Source of the DNA: Eutrigla gurnardus
Taxonomy: Eukaryota > Chordata > Actinopteri > Perciformes > Triglidae
DNA length: 64,000 bases
Direction of reading: 5' to 3'
NCBI GenBank assembly: GCA_963514095.1
Contig: OY741269.1
Coordinates: 17,905,645-17,969,644, forward strand
Positions 49,026 to 60,375 of the stretch are shown here, one piece after another. How positions within the stretch are numbered: the first letter of the stretch is position 1; every line of letters begins with the position of its first letter. The notes beneath the pieces are model-generated. The model did not search any database. It saw only the letters and a list, made by a program, of their open reading frames with translations, and had not been told where the DNA came from. The position numbers were made by a program, and so were the translations under genes.

Positions 49026-50977
49026 CCTTTTATCTGCCTTCCCGACTCTCGGACCGCGTGCCACTGCTCCGGTGTGCTCTGTATGTTCAGCTCAGTCCTC
49101 TCCTGCACGCTGCTCGTTGGTGTGGCTTCGCCCGCCCGCATCACTAACTACAGTCTCCATAGCAACAGTTTGCTCCCTGCTCATAATTTTGCACAAAAGG
49201 AAAAAGCGTCCCAATGTCACACGGCGGCTGGAACAGAGGCTTCTCGATTCTCTCATCCTGCAGCGCTGGCTGAAGGACTGTTGCTTTGAAAGGACGTTTC
49301 TCATGCGCTGTGTGTCAACATGCTGCTGTTTTCTGTTCATGAAGCGAGCTCATCAAAGACATCGCTGCTGATTTACTAACTGAAAACTGTTTTTGAGCAA
49401 CAAATCATGTTGTTTATCGTGTTTAATATATGTGAATATTGAAAGGAAGAAAAAAAGGATCTCCAAGCGACAGAAATGCTCCCACGCCTCTGAGTGGGCG
49501 GGCCTGGTCCGGATGCTTGATTGACAGCTGTGCTGTAAACAAATTTGCCACCGCAGGAACTTACACAGGGGTCCATGAGCCTTTTGAGGAACTCGGGAAC
49601 CGGATAACGACGGGGGAATCAGGAACCAGGTGTTAAAAAAGTAGTGATAGTACTTTCCAAAAGTTCTGAAAAAGTTCTGGTCTGAACTCACGGCCAGCAG
49701 CACGTTGAAACTAGCTAATTGTTAGCTATCCAGCTAGCACGTGGTCTACAGACTAAAGCTAGCAGCCTAGAGCGCTACGAATCAACGCCAGCTAGCCCAT
49801 TTACTCACACTTGCACAATAATGGTATAAGTGATGCATTCCCGACCGGGTGAAGCCTGATGATTTCAGCAGAATGTAGAATGCGATTTGGTTATTGAAAA
49901 ATATTTAACAGATCAAATTGTGGCTTTGTGTTTTCTTACTTTTAGACTAGTTGACTAACTTTAAACGTCCATATAAACCCCGGGAAATGAGTTGCTTAGG
50001 GAACATCTTGGTTTCAGTATTCTAACATCAGTACTCTAGTATTGAACTCAAATTTGATTTGTTGATTGCTTCTCGGCAGCTACATGCTAAAGCTGAAATA
50101 AATAACCACCGAACAAATGTTTTCATTCTGCGTTTTCACCTCCGCGCGTCTCCTTTTCATTAATTTATTCCGTTGTGGATTTCCTGTAGTATTAAATATA
50201 GATGTCTTCCTTATTTTGTGCTGATTAGTTGTTCCTGAAACGAGCCGAGCCGAGCAGATGATTATGATGACAGTCTACGTACACAGTGAGGAGATGGGAG
50301 AGAGTCGGAGACAGATGGCGGCGCCTCCTTTTCCTTTTCATGCTCTGTGATGTTCCCTCAGTTCTCCGTGGCTCCGTCCCTCTGTTCCAGGACCCCGGCT
50401 GGGCGAATGAAGGGAAGGGGCTTCATTAAGGAGTCGACGAGACACGGGGAGACGGGGAGGGGAAGAACGACGGCTTCAAGTGCTTCCGTATTTTGGGCAG
50501 AGCTGACAGGCATGAGAGAGGGCTTTGTTGTGGTGAAAAGGAGGACTGCTGTGATCGAGGAGTTACCTGTGTTTTCCTACGACAGTCACACGCCTACATG
50601 TGTGCGTCATCACACACAGAAACGCACACATCTCCTGCTCACACAGACTGTGGCATTTAGGAGACAAATAGTTTCGACACGTTTCAGTCAGAAGTCTCTT
50701 TAAGCGTTTGAATATGACGAGGACAAAGTGTGAGGTGCTTTTTCTTTCTTTACCGATGACAGGTGGAAGCCCAGAGAGCTGCCTGTTCGTCAGGAATATA
50801 CCAACGTGTGTGTGTGTGTGTGTTTGTGTGTGTGTTTGTGTTTGTGAGTGGCGGCTCAGGGACGACCGACAGCGTGGTCCACGGGGGGAACTGCTTCAGT
50901 GCTGCATGACAGGATGCTAGCGGCTTGTTTACACAGCCCGCTCTCTGATACCCTGTCAGAGTCCAGAACACACACAG

Positions 50978-51011
<34 letters not shown>

Positions 51012-51172
51012 CAACACACACACACGACACACACACACAGTTGCACGCACACTCGCAGCCCATGTTTCCCTCCGTTGGTGAGACCAATTACCTTGTAATT
51101 AAAGCCAGGGCGAGAAACGAGCTTTAGCAACGAGAGTCCCGCGTAGACAGAGGGATGCTGGGATGTCGGGTG

Positions 51173-51212
<40 letters not shown>

Positions 51213-53439
51213 GACTCACGCTAGCAGAGCTATTGTCGGCGTCTTATTAAACGGGGAGAACGTGGCAAAGGGATGAAACAAACAGGGCAGAGGAGATGAT
51301 GAAATCACCTTATACCTATAAAGAACACGGCATGTTCGAGGTGACGTTTGATGAAATCAGTTTCCTCGGGGGCAACCATCTTGTTATGGTGAAAAATAAT
51401 AAACATAACTACCACAGGCCTGCAGCAGAGAGTTTGTGCTGCATTAAAAGACTCGAGCGTTTTCCTGAACTTCACCTCGTAGCCGCTACGCGAGCGATGG
51501 AAAAAATCACTCTCGCCATGATAGTTGTGTGCACATTCGCGAAAACCTCAGCGGGTTTGTGGCTGGATACGAAAGATCAATGCAAACGAAAAATAACAAG
51601 CAACAAATAAATAATAAGTAGCAGAAGTGGTCCAGGCCGTTGGCGTGTATGTGTGTCTAAAAGACATAGATCTGCCTGGTGGAGCTGGGAGATGTAGTTT
51701 AGAAAGGAGTAACATCAGTGTTTTTCAGCTTCTCTAGAGGATAATAGGCCAATCATTTTTAGTGAGCCAGCGTTCCATAGATTCCATATGTATCTGCACA
51801 GCGGTGCTCCAAACGAGTGGATCGTAAATCTTGGATCGGGATAAAAAACTCACACTCACTCTAAATATGGTCATGAGATGTCTGATTCACTGTCATGCTA
51901 GAGAAATGTAAAACGATTTCAAATATAGATTTTTTTTATTTTTGTATTTATTGTATTTATCCTTTATTAATGCAGGAAGACGATGATTTACAATCATCTT
52001 AAGATTACAGATTATTTGATTGATTTTCACGAAACTATGTGCATCTTCTGTGACGCAAAAAAAACATTTGTTTTTAATAAAGTTATTATGTCATTATTCG
52101 TAGCGATTAGCGATTACATTGCGGCCCCTTTAGAGGCTGCTTTCTTGCAGCGTTATCCTCCAATACTGGACCAATTTGAAAAGTCGCTTAGACACGAACA
52201 CATGGGGAAATAGGTTGGAAAATACTGATGTTACCTTTTAAAGGCTTTTTTTTTTAAACCACATAAAAAGTGCTTGTGCTGTGAAATAGTGCAAAAAGGT
52301 GTTTTTCTTCCCCAACTTGCTCTGTAAGGAAGTCGAAAGTTTCTGTCTGCTTCTCCAAAGTCACCTTGACGATGGATACAAGTGTGTGTGTGAGGGTGGG
52401 TAATGGGACGATAATGGGGAGGGTGTTGCGTCTCCCTGACGTATTCTTGGGTGCTAATGTTTTTCGACCGGACGCCTCAGGACACACAGTCGTGCACAGA
52501 CAGCTCAGGGTTCTGGCTGCAGCGCGACGTGGATGACGGCATGATGGAGCCGGGGAAAAGGGAGCCAGGAAATAGAAACGGGGAGAAAACGAACATTGGG
52601 ATTAGAGGAGGACAAATAAAGTCCAACTCCTCCTTTGAGCTCCTTGACTATTTGAGCTCAAAAGCAGCATCTTCATTTGCTCATCAGCAGACGCAATCAC
52701 TTGATTTGTCCTGATTAATTCAAACATTAAGTTATAATGTAATTTTAAACCCGCCATGTTTTTGTAGCACACAGCATGTGTACCAAGTCCAGCATGAACT
52801 TTTGTGTGCCAAATCAATGGGCCAGAATTGAGCACGAGCGGGGCCACTTGTTGTTCTCTGGTTGCTGTTTGTGGGTTTAAAAGCGTGAGAGTGGGTGTGA
52901 GCCACTGCTGCATCTGAACGAGTCTCTGAAAGGTAAAGAAAGCACAAATAACACAGCAACCACATATTCGGCGGCGGCGCTTGGAAAGCAGGATTAATTG
53001 GAGAGAAACCTCCGGGTTCCCTCATGTACCATTGAGTGTTTGCTGGGAACCATCCCGGCTGCAGTTAAGAGCCTCTGGGTGCTTCTTCATCTGAAGCTCG
53101 GTGAAACGAGCTACAATTTACCAGCCGCTGCGAACAACACAGGCGCTGTCTGCTGAATGTAAGCAGAGGCTTCTAATATCACTTCTGAGGAATGTTCGGA
53201 TGAGGAACAGGAGGACGGCAGACAGTCTAAAACACGGAGCCGCCGTGTCTCCCGCTCTTTCTTACCCAGCGACTTCAAACCAATGGCCTCTTCTGTCCAA
53301 TGAAATGAATGGACTACACTGTTACATGTCATGTGTTGTTGGCCTCACACTTAATACTCTTTGCATGGATGATCAGCATGCATCACCCCGAGTACCTCTA
53401 CATATGTGGAATATTTATTTTTCTATCTTCATGTTCTTG

Positions 53440-53560
53440 AATTTGAATTTCTCTTAGAATATTGTACCAGCCAAACACCAAGGCACGTTCTGTGATATTG
53501 AAAAGCTGCTTGTCAATAAACTTAATTCTGGTTCTGATGCTAATAGAAATGCTGGCTGAC
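53440..53560 (+). repeat. Possible retroposon 3' tail fragment
   Basis: AATTTCTCTTAGAATATTGT and GTCAATAAACTTAATTCTGG followed by TTCTGATGCT resemble the end of a fish retroposon with repeated TTCTGAT-type tail (recall). Short and diverged. Confidence 0.3.
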
Positions 53561-53806
53561 CTGAGTAAAATATGGTGTGAGTTGTAATAAACAGTACAAG
53601 TAACTTGACCACAGGAGGGGAAGAGTCATGCAGAGACATGGAGGGGTCGGGGCTTTGGTGGGGGTGAGGAGGGTAAAGGGGGAACTAGTAAGGAGAGAGA
53701 GATGGTTACAGTTGCCAGGGGCGATGCTGAGGGCGATGTTAGGAGCGATGCTAGGGGCTTCCCTGAAGGGCTAGATGTACTGTATCAGCAGTCGCCTGCC
53801 ATCTAT

Positions 53807-53810
<4 letters not shown>

Positions 53811-53900
<90 letters not shown>

Positions 53901-53936
53901 CATGTGTGTGTGTGCGTGTGTGTGTGTGTGTGTGTG
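53811..53936. repeat. (GT)n microsatellite, about 126 bp
   Basis: GT array with GTGCGTGCATG and GTGCGTG interruptions in its last third, followed by a short GA tract. Second longest GT tract in the window. Confidence 0.95.
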
Positions 53937-54327
53937 AGAGAGAGAAAGAGAAGAGAGTCAGGGGGGTTCTGCCTGTCATAACGCTCTAATCCTGAGTGAC
54001 GTTTATCCGATGGAGACCGTGCTCATTCATCCACCCATCACGTTCTATTCCTCCCTTCGATCCCTCGCTCTGCGCTTCATGTTCACCCCTCCCTCTCCAC
54101 GTGTTGCTTCAAGCAGTCAAACCAAGCCTGCATACCAATAAACACACACACACACATTTATATGCACACTAAAACAGCTTTACCATAGCTATGGGCAGAT
54201 TATGGAACAAGGGGCCCCTGTCCACCGACAAGCAAAAGGCCCCATCACCTCTCACAAATAAGGGCAAACAAACTATAGTTGTTGTTGTTGTTATTGTGTG
54301 TCTCTTGGTTGTTTAGCCCCTTTTCAA

Positions 54328-55284
54328 AGTCATCGTGGTCTACGTAGTATTTGTGAGTCTACATAGTCTTTGTTGGTCTATGTAGTCATTGTGAGTCTAG
54401 TAGTCTTTGTGAGTCTACATAGTCATTGTGAGTCTACGTAGTCTTTGTTGGTCTATGTAGTCATTGTGGTCTACATAGTCTTTGTGAGTCTACGTCGTCA
54501 CTGTGGTCTACGTAGTCTCTGTGAGGCTATGTCGTCATTGTGGTGTACATAGTCATTGTGGTCTACATAGTCTACGAGTCTACGTTGTCTTTGTTGGTCT
54601 ATGTCGTCATTGTGAGTCTACGTCGTCATTGTGAGTCTACATAGTATTTGTGAGTCTACGTAGTCTTTGTGAGTCTACGTCGTCATTGTGAGTCTACGTA
54701 GTATTTGTGAGTCTACATAGTATTTGTAAGTCTACATAGTCATTTTGGTCTACGTAGTCTTTGTTGGTTTACGTAGTCATTGTGGTCTACGTAGTCTTTG
54801 TTGGTCTAAGTAGTCTTTGTGAGTCTACGTAGTCATTGTGGTCTACGTAGTCTTTTTGGTCTACAGAGTATTTGTGAGTCTACATAGTCATTTTGGTCTA
54901 CGTAGTCTTTGTTGTTCTACATAGTCTTTGTGAGTCTACTTAGTCATTGTGGTCTACGTATTCTTTGTTGGTCTACGTAGTCATTGTGGGGCTATGTAGT
55001 CTTTGTGAGTCTCCGTAGTCATTGTGGTCTACGTAGTCTTTGTTGGTCTACATAGTCTTTGTGAGTCTACGTAGTATTTGTGAGTCTACGTAGTCATTGT
55101 GGTCTATGTAGTATTTGTGAGTCTATGTAGTCATTGTGGTCTATGTAGTCTTTGTGAGTCTACGTAGTCTCTGTGAGTCTACGTAGTCTCTGTGAGTCTA
55201 CTACGTAGTCTTTGTTGGTCTACTTTGTCATTGTGGTCTACGTAGTCTTTGTTGGTCTAAGTAGTCTTTGTGAGTCTACATAGT
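54328..55284. repeat. Minisatellite with 18-20-bp unit (about 50 copies)
   Basis: The unit is close to GTCTACGTAGTCTTTGTGA, with two interleaved forms: GTCTACGTAGTCATTGTG (18 bp) and GTCTACGTAGTCTTTGTTG (19 bp), plus forms with GAGTCTAC. The array is about 957 bp, irregularly ordered. The palindromic core CTACGTAG appears also as CTATGTAG, CTACATAG and CTACGTCG. No coding frame is preserved and it does not have the equal spacers of a CRISPR array. Confidence 0.95.
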
Positions 55285-57145
55285 GTGGAAGAAAAACTCT
55301 TCAGGTCCAATTCTGTGGCTGGATCAGATGAGGTTTAATCACTGACAGTGGAGAAAGGGCAATACCACGTTGCCTCGTATGTGTGAGTATGTGTGTGTAT
55401 GTGGTCCTGCATGTTGGGATGGGAAGGTGAAAGTAGAAGTTTGTGAATGAGTGTAAAAGAGAGGAAGAGACAATGTGTGAATGAAACAGAAGGTTCTTTC
55501 ATTATTTGTACTGAAGCTCAGCGTGGTCGCAGCAACAACGGACATTTATTTACAGTAGAATGAACGCTTTCCCCCCTGACACACACACACTCACAGGAAG
55601 TTCCTTCTCCAAAGAAATGCAGGGCAGCGTTGAACGTCGGCTCAAGTCCATAGTATCTAAATTTACAGGCAGTTATTTAAAAAAGTAACTAACAGAGTAG
55701 AGTACACAAATGTCATCCAAACTGGTGAAACCTCAGCGCCGGTGATCAGACTCACAAATCCACACAGTTGTAGTTGTGTCTGCAGGCAGACATACATAAT
55801 CCCTCTGCTTTACACAGCAAGAAACCCATTCACAAAACAACAAAATTATAATCCAGAGGAGTAATCCAAAAAAACCCTCTATTCCACAGAAAGATAATCC
55901 ACAATTAACAGTCAATGCTCTTCTTCATCAACAATTTACTGTGTGAAAATGTGCAACGGCTGTCTCTGGGGTCACAGGATCTGATGGGTCACAGAACTTG
56001 GTTTAACACCAGGAGTCACAGCAGGCTGGTGGAGCGCCGGGTCTAACCAGTGTAATGGAGTCTGGGGCCCGGAATCAGAGCCCCGGTGCCTGGGGTTTTT
56101 CTGGCTGAATTTGAGCTAAATGCTAACGGAAGCTCTGTTCCTCTTCAGGGATGCATTGTGGGTGTTAACTCTGCGGGGCACCTTTAATATGCGTTGGTAG
56201 CTATATAAAAAGCTTCTTCTGGACTATTAAATTAAAGTGTCCTGCTTTGTTTTCAGAAGACGTTGTGTTTCCTGACAGGCAGCTTCTGTTTGGCCGTGGA
56301 AGATGAACTGTACAGCTTGGAGAGAGTGATCTATAGCGAGCCTATATGTCGGTTTCTCTCCACGGTTTCAAGTTGTACGATGGAGATATTTAAACGTCCT
56401 CTGCATTGGAACAGAAACAGTCCTCCGGTGGTTTAATCGCTTCCTATCATGTCAGCCCGACTGAGACGTGACACACAATAGAAGAAGCTGTTCTCTCTAA
56501 AGCGAGGACAGATGTTCTTCAGCTCCTTTGTCTCTGAAGACTTTGAGACAGACAGACGTGATTTACTCCAAACAGGAGTGTGTGTCTGCTCGGTGATTCG
56601 GAGGAACGAGCTTGTCCTCGCTACGTTTGTAGGTGTTGTTGTTTAAATCAGTGGAGAACAGAGGGAGGTGCTTTTTATTTTCCAGTGGGACTCAGACAAA
56701 TTCATTTTCACAAACATGATCTCTGGCGGGCCCTTGGACTTTAAAATTGTGCGTTATCAGGGCTAATAAGGCGAAGGCCAACCCAGCACACAGATCCTGT
56801 TTAATGAGGCCCTTTCTAGCCTTAAATATCCTTAAACATTGTCCCATCTCTGGAATCCTTGTAAATATGGTTTCATTCAGCTGCTGCTAACGAAGCAATA
56901 TGAATAGGCGTGTTTGTGTGTGTTCATGTGGGGGCCAGCAGACGAAGGCAAGGGAGATGGAGATGGCTGGATATTGAGACAGCGGGCCCCTGGGCAAAGA
57001 CATGCAACTGGCCCCCAGCACCTCTACAGAGGAGCAACATATACAGATGTTTTGTGTCATCTCATAGTCGTTTTGGTCTTTTTGTAGTTGTTTTGCATCT
57101 CTCTTTGCTGCTGTTTTGCGTGTCATTGTGTCCCTTTGTTTTGAG

Positions 57146-57500
57146 TAGAGATGTTCCGATTTTTTCCCTCCCGATACCGATTCCGATACTCATGCTGTGG
57201 GTAACGGCCGATACCGAGTACCGATAACGATACCAGTGTGTTTAAAAAAAGAAAAAGATCATACTACGCCTGCATGACTGTGATATGATTATTATTGATA
57301 TGATTATCACTGGCTCAGGTTAAACCCTTTGTAAAACATGAATGAATACAGCAAGTGGAAGCCATTTATTTTTAAATTTAGTTTTAAATAGAACAGAATA
57401 AAACAGTAGTGTAACAGCAACCTAAATAAATAAATATAGAAATAATTATTAAAAAAATTAAAGTGCAGCCACAATATTGTAAAATAAAAAGGCATACCGA
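57146..57500 (+). mobile_element. hAT-like element remnant (TAGAGATGTTCCGAT end)
   Basis: Starts TAGAGATGTTCCGATTTTTT and contains CCCGATACCGATTCCGATAC and ACGGCCGATACCGAGTACCG, the wording of a common vertebrate/fish hAT-type element end (recall). No matching right terminus was found, so the copy is truncated or badly diverged. The right border is approximate. Confidence 0.5.
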
Positions 57501-58103
57501 ACAACTCTAGTTTAGAGTCTCTGCTTTTTGATTCTTGAGTCTCTGGCTGGTTGTCACATGTCTCTTGAAGTGACGATCTGCAGGTGAAGGCGAGGCCGAC
57601 ACTTTGGGCCTCGGGGCCCGCTGGGGTTCCGTCAGTAATCCATCCACGTGGGAGATAAGTAATGGGCAAAGGTGAATCAATAGAGCCATATAACACTGTG
57701 GTTAAAGGACTCATTCGTACTACGTTGCAATGCCTGCTGGGACTCAGCGGTGAATGGAGGGAGTGTGAAAGAAGGAAAAGAGGAGGAGTGGGACCTCTCC
57801 ATCACTCTGACTATGACCTTCCAGGAGTCACACTGTTATAGAGTACAAAACTAATGCCTCTATACATTATCTGAATATGCTGCATTATCATTATGCCTCT
57901 CCCTCTCGCTATCGCTCTTGCGGTCTTTCACTCACATGAAATGCACTCAGAAGCACAAAGCAGACACACACACAAATGTTTCCACCTATGCAATATTTGT
58001 AGATGAAATATTTGCGCACTGCAGGTCAGAGATGGAGAAACAGAACGGGAGAAAGATGGAGAGAGGATGAGAAGGCGAAGCGAGTTTAGCCTCACAAGCG
58101 CCT

Positions 58104-58145
<42 letters not shown>

Positions 58146-58623
58146 CGTTGTGTGTGTGTGTGAAGAGGAGCATTGTCACTTCAGGAGATAACGTATAGAC
58201 TTCCTGGACAAGAACAAGGTCAAGGCACGCACGCCGTCACAACACACTCCAATGTGTGCGCACAATGCCGACAATCCTGGGAAACAATGGAGGGTGAGAG
58301 GAGAGGGAGGAGATAAGAGCAACATGTCACACCGTTAGTTTGCAGGAGAAATGGCCGGAGAGGAGCGCAGTTGCCCCCCTCTAATCCCGCAGAATACTCA
58401 TCGATTCCCGCGATGCCGTTGGTACGATAACACGTCCTCCGCACACCTCCGGTCTGCAGCAGTAACGTCGCTAGCATCCGTAGATTTGACCTGCATGACG
58501 GTTGTTTTTCTTCCAAGATTACTGCTGACATCTTTTGCTGTGTGATGGATGGTCCCGAGGTAATAGCACTGGTCTGAGGTAGATGGAGGTCCTTGACTGG
58601 AAGATGTACAATAGACTGCAGCT

Positions 58624-58646
58624 TGTGTGTGTGTGTGTGTCTGCAG
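58624..58646 (+). promoter_or_regulatory. dab1: Unusual splice acceptor: (TG)8 tract then CTGCAG
   Basis: A 17-nt pure TG run (58624-58640) occupies the place of the polypyrimidine tract, followed only by CTGCAG before the exon. UG repeats next to a 3' splice site are known from CFTR exon 9, where TDP-43 binds them and promotes exon skipping. The pyrimidine content is low for an efficient acceptor. The exon is nevertheless certain from its protein match and phase. Confidence 0.8.
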
Positions 58647-58786
58647 GGCAGGATCGCAGCGAGGCGACTCTCATCAGGCGTTTTAAGGGCGATGGCGTCC
58701 GCTACAAGGCCAAGCTCATCGGCCTGGACGAGGTCACTGCCGCCCGTGGAGACAGACTCTGCCAGGACTCGATGATGAAGCTCAAG
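58647..58786 (+). CDS. dab1: dab1 coding exon 2 (residues 24-70, start of the PTB domain)
   Basis: 140 nt, entering in phase 1 and leaving in phase 0. With the G from the previous exon it encodes GQDRSEATLIRRFKGDGV, then RYKAKLIGLDEVTAARGD and RLCQDSMMKLK, nearly identical to vertebrate Dab1. It forms the first helix and first strands of the PTB/PID domain, which binds NPxY peptides of lipoprotein receptors and membrane phosphoinositides. Lys46 corresponds to mammalian Lys45, one of the phosphoinositide-contacting residues (recall). The donor is CAAG|GTAAGG; the acceptor has a TG-repeat tract. Skipping this exon would shift the frame (140 is not divisible by 3). It lies 1.45 kb before the next PTB exon. 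Confidence 0.98.
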
Positions 58787-58964
58787 GTAAGGAAGAGTCT
58801 CTCTCGTCTTCTGTTTTCTGCAAAATCAAGAATTGTCTTGCTCTGTTGAGCTCGCAGCTGACATGCATCGTAAAGAATACGGTCGCCCATGGCAACGTTA
58901 ATAGTTCTTCCAGTTCATGCATATTCAAAAGTTCCACTTTTCATTATGCATGTTTTGTGCACCG

Positions 58965-58997
<33 letters not shown>

Positions 58998-60237
58998 ACT
59001 GGGAAGTTCTAATTGATCGGCAGGACAATGATCAGTGCAGGTGGTAGTGAGGAGGTTAGCCATATGGATGCGAAGGGGACCGGGGTGAATGTCTCGTTTG
59101 CAAGGACGGCAACAATTAGAGGGAGAGGGAGACAGATGGGGCAGTTAGCCGATGAGAGGAGGCATAAAGAAGGGGGGGGGGGATCATTTAGGTGAGAGCT
59201 GAGAGACTATTTACTCATTTATAACTAAAGTCCGGACCAGCGAGCTGATTAAGTGACTGCGACGTTCCACTGATGGTCAGAGAACTGTGTTGCTTCTTTT
59301 TCCACAAAAGTTGGATGTATAATGCATCCGTGCAGAGCGCCTCGTTCATTATTAAATGTTGGACCCACGTACCGCGGGAGATGTTTGAATTAAGAAAATG
59401 TGTCGTGAAAACTCTCCAGCCAGGTGAGGAAGGGTGAGGAAGGGTGAGGAAGGGTGAGGATGGGACAGACAGCTCATTGATCAAACAGCTTCCCTCCTCC
59501 TCATTTATTCAGACAGGAAATCCATCAACTCCTTTTTGCTCTGATCTCCACACCTCTTCGTTTCACGCCGCTCCTCCTCTCTCTCCTGGCCCGACTCTCA
59601 CTTCCTTGATCTCGCCCCTCTCTCTCCTCCCGCTCCTCCTTTTAACGGCTCGCCGATGCAAATGGGGTCGAGGTGAACGCGAAGGGGAGTTCCAGACTTA
59701 GATACACTCACAGGGTTATAAATCAATTGCATCTCCGTGAATTGTTGCGATTTAACTTTTCGCTGCGCCTGCCTTTTACGCTTGTTATTGATTTCCTTCA
59801 ATTCCCACAATGCCTCTCAACGTCCAAAGATATGATATTAAGGTTTTTGCAGTCAGTCGAAGGAGAGCAAACGCAGCTTGATGCAAGACATGACTACGGT
59901 GGCCCTGAAGGGCAAACGCGAAAAAGAAAAACACAACCACATGAACAAAAACACAAATTTTTTTATTATTTGTAAAAGAATAAAAAGGATGCCTCAAAAG
60001 ATTAATATGAACTTGAGGCTGCTGTAGATGGGAAGTTGATCTCACTTCCTCTGCCATGGGTTTCTCTCTGCAACTGACAGTCATCGACGAGTAAAAGGAC
60101 AAATCCATTATTGAACAAGAACCTGGTCTTCATGTGGGAGAAGGCACTAAAGAGATGGCCTTTATGGACTCACATTCCCATAAAGCCGTGTGTTTCTTCC
60201 CTGCATCTGACCTGGTTGTTTGTCCATCTGTCCTCAG
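58787..60237 (+). other. dab1: dab1 intron (1.45 kb)
   Basis: GTAAGG to TCCTCAG. Contains a GT tract (58967-58996), a G run (59173-59183), a 10-bp tandem repeat (59421-59463) and an AT-rich stretch at 59640-59960 with ATGCAAAT at 59656-59663. No gene in it. Confidence 0.9.
59421..59463. repeat. 10-bp tandem repeat (GGTGAGGAAG, four copies)
   Basis: Four head-to-tail copies of AGGTGAGGAA/GGGTGAGGAA. Each unit contains GGTGAGGA, a cryptic donor-like sequence inside the intron. Confidence 0.9.
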
Positions 60238-60336
60238 GGCATCGCTGCAGCAGCGCGCTCTAAAGGAGACCACAAACAGAAGGTGTTTCTGACCGTTTCC
60301 TTCGGAGGCATCAAGATCTTTGATGAGAAGTCAGGG
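60238..60336 (+). CDS. dab1: dab1 coding exon 3 (residues 71-103, PTB domain)
   Basis: 99 nt, phase 0 on both sides, encoding GIAAAARSKGDHKQKVFL then TVSFGGIKIFDEKSG. Mammalian Dab1 has the same 33-residue exon product with conservative changes (GVVAGARSKGEHKQKIFL). His82 and Lys83 correspond to mammalian His81 and Lys82, reported phosphoinositide contacts (recall), and the strand FLTVSFGGIKIFDEK is a PTB core strand pair. The acceptor is TCCTCAG|GG and the donor GGGG|TAAGTAA region is best read as TCAGGG|GTAAGT. Only the first half of the PTB domain is covered; the exon starting ALQHHHAVHE in mammals is not found in the remaining 3.7 kb, so the gene continues to the right. Confidence 0.97.
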
Positions 60337-60344
60337 GTAAGTAA

Positions 60345-60371
<27 letters not shown>
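60345..60371 (+). repeat. (GT)n tract next to the exon 3 donor
   Basis: Pure GT units begin eight bases after the exon end, so the donor GTAAGTAA runs directly into a string of GT dinucleotides. UG repeats close to a donor could bind CELF/TDP-43-type proteins. Confidence 0.9.

Positions 60372-60375
<4 letters not shown>

Larger units (their letters stand above)
42871..58646 (+). other. dab1: dab1 intron (15.8 kb) between start-codon exon and first PTB exon
   Basis: Bounded by GTAAGAA and a TCTGCAG acceptor. No additional coding exon is needed, since the phases of the flanking exons fit. It contains microsatellites (also 44077-44107, about 45091-45138, 47797-47820, 50805-50846, about 50972-51050, 51175-51209 GA, 58105-58140 CT), a GC-rich patch at 43560-43920 without a convincing gene, repeat A copy 4, a 19-bp-type minisatellite and a hAT-like remnant. 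TAGC-rich sequence at 49714-49800 has no assigned role. Confidence 0.8.

Noticed and set aside
54328..55284. CRISPR-like array
   Set aside because: Units are 18-20 bp, directly adjacent, diverged and without unique spacers, in a vertebrate genome; it is a minisatellite.
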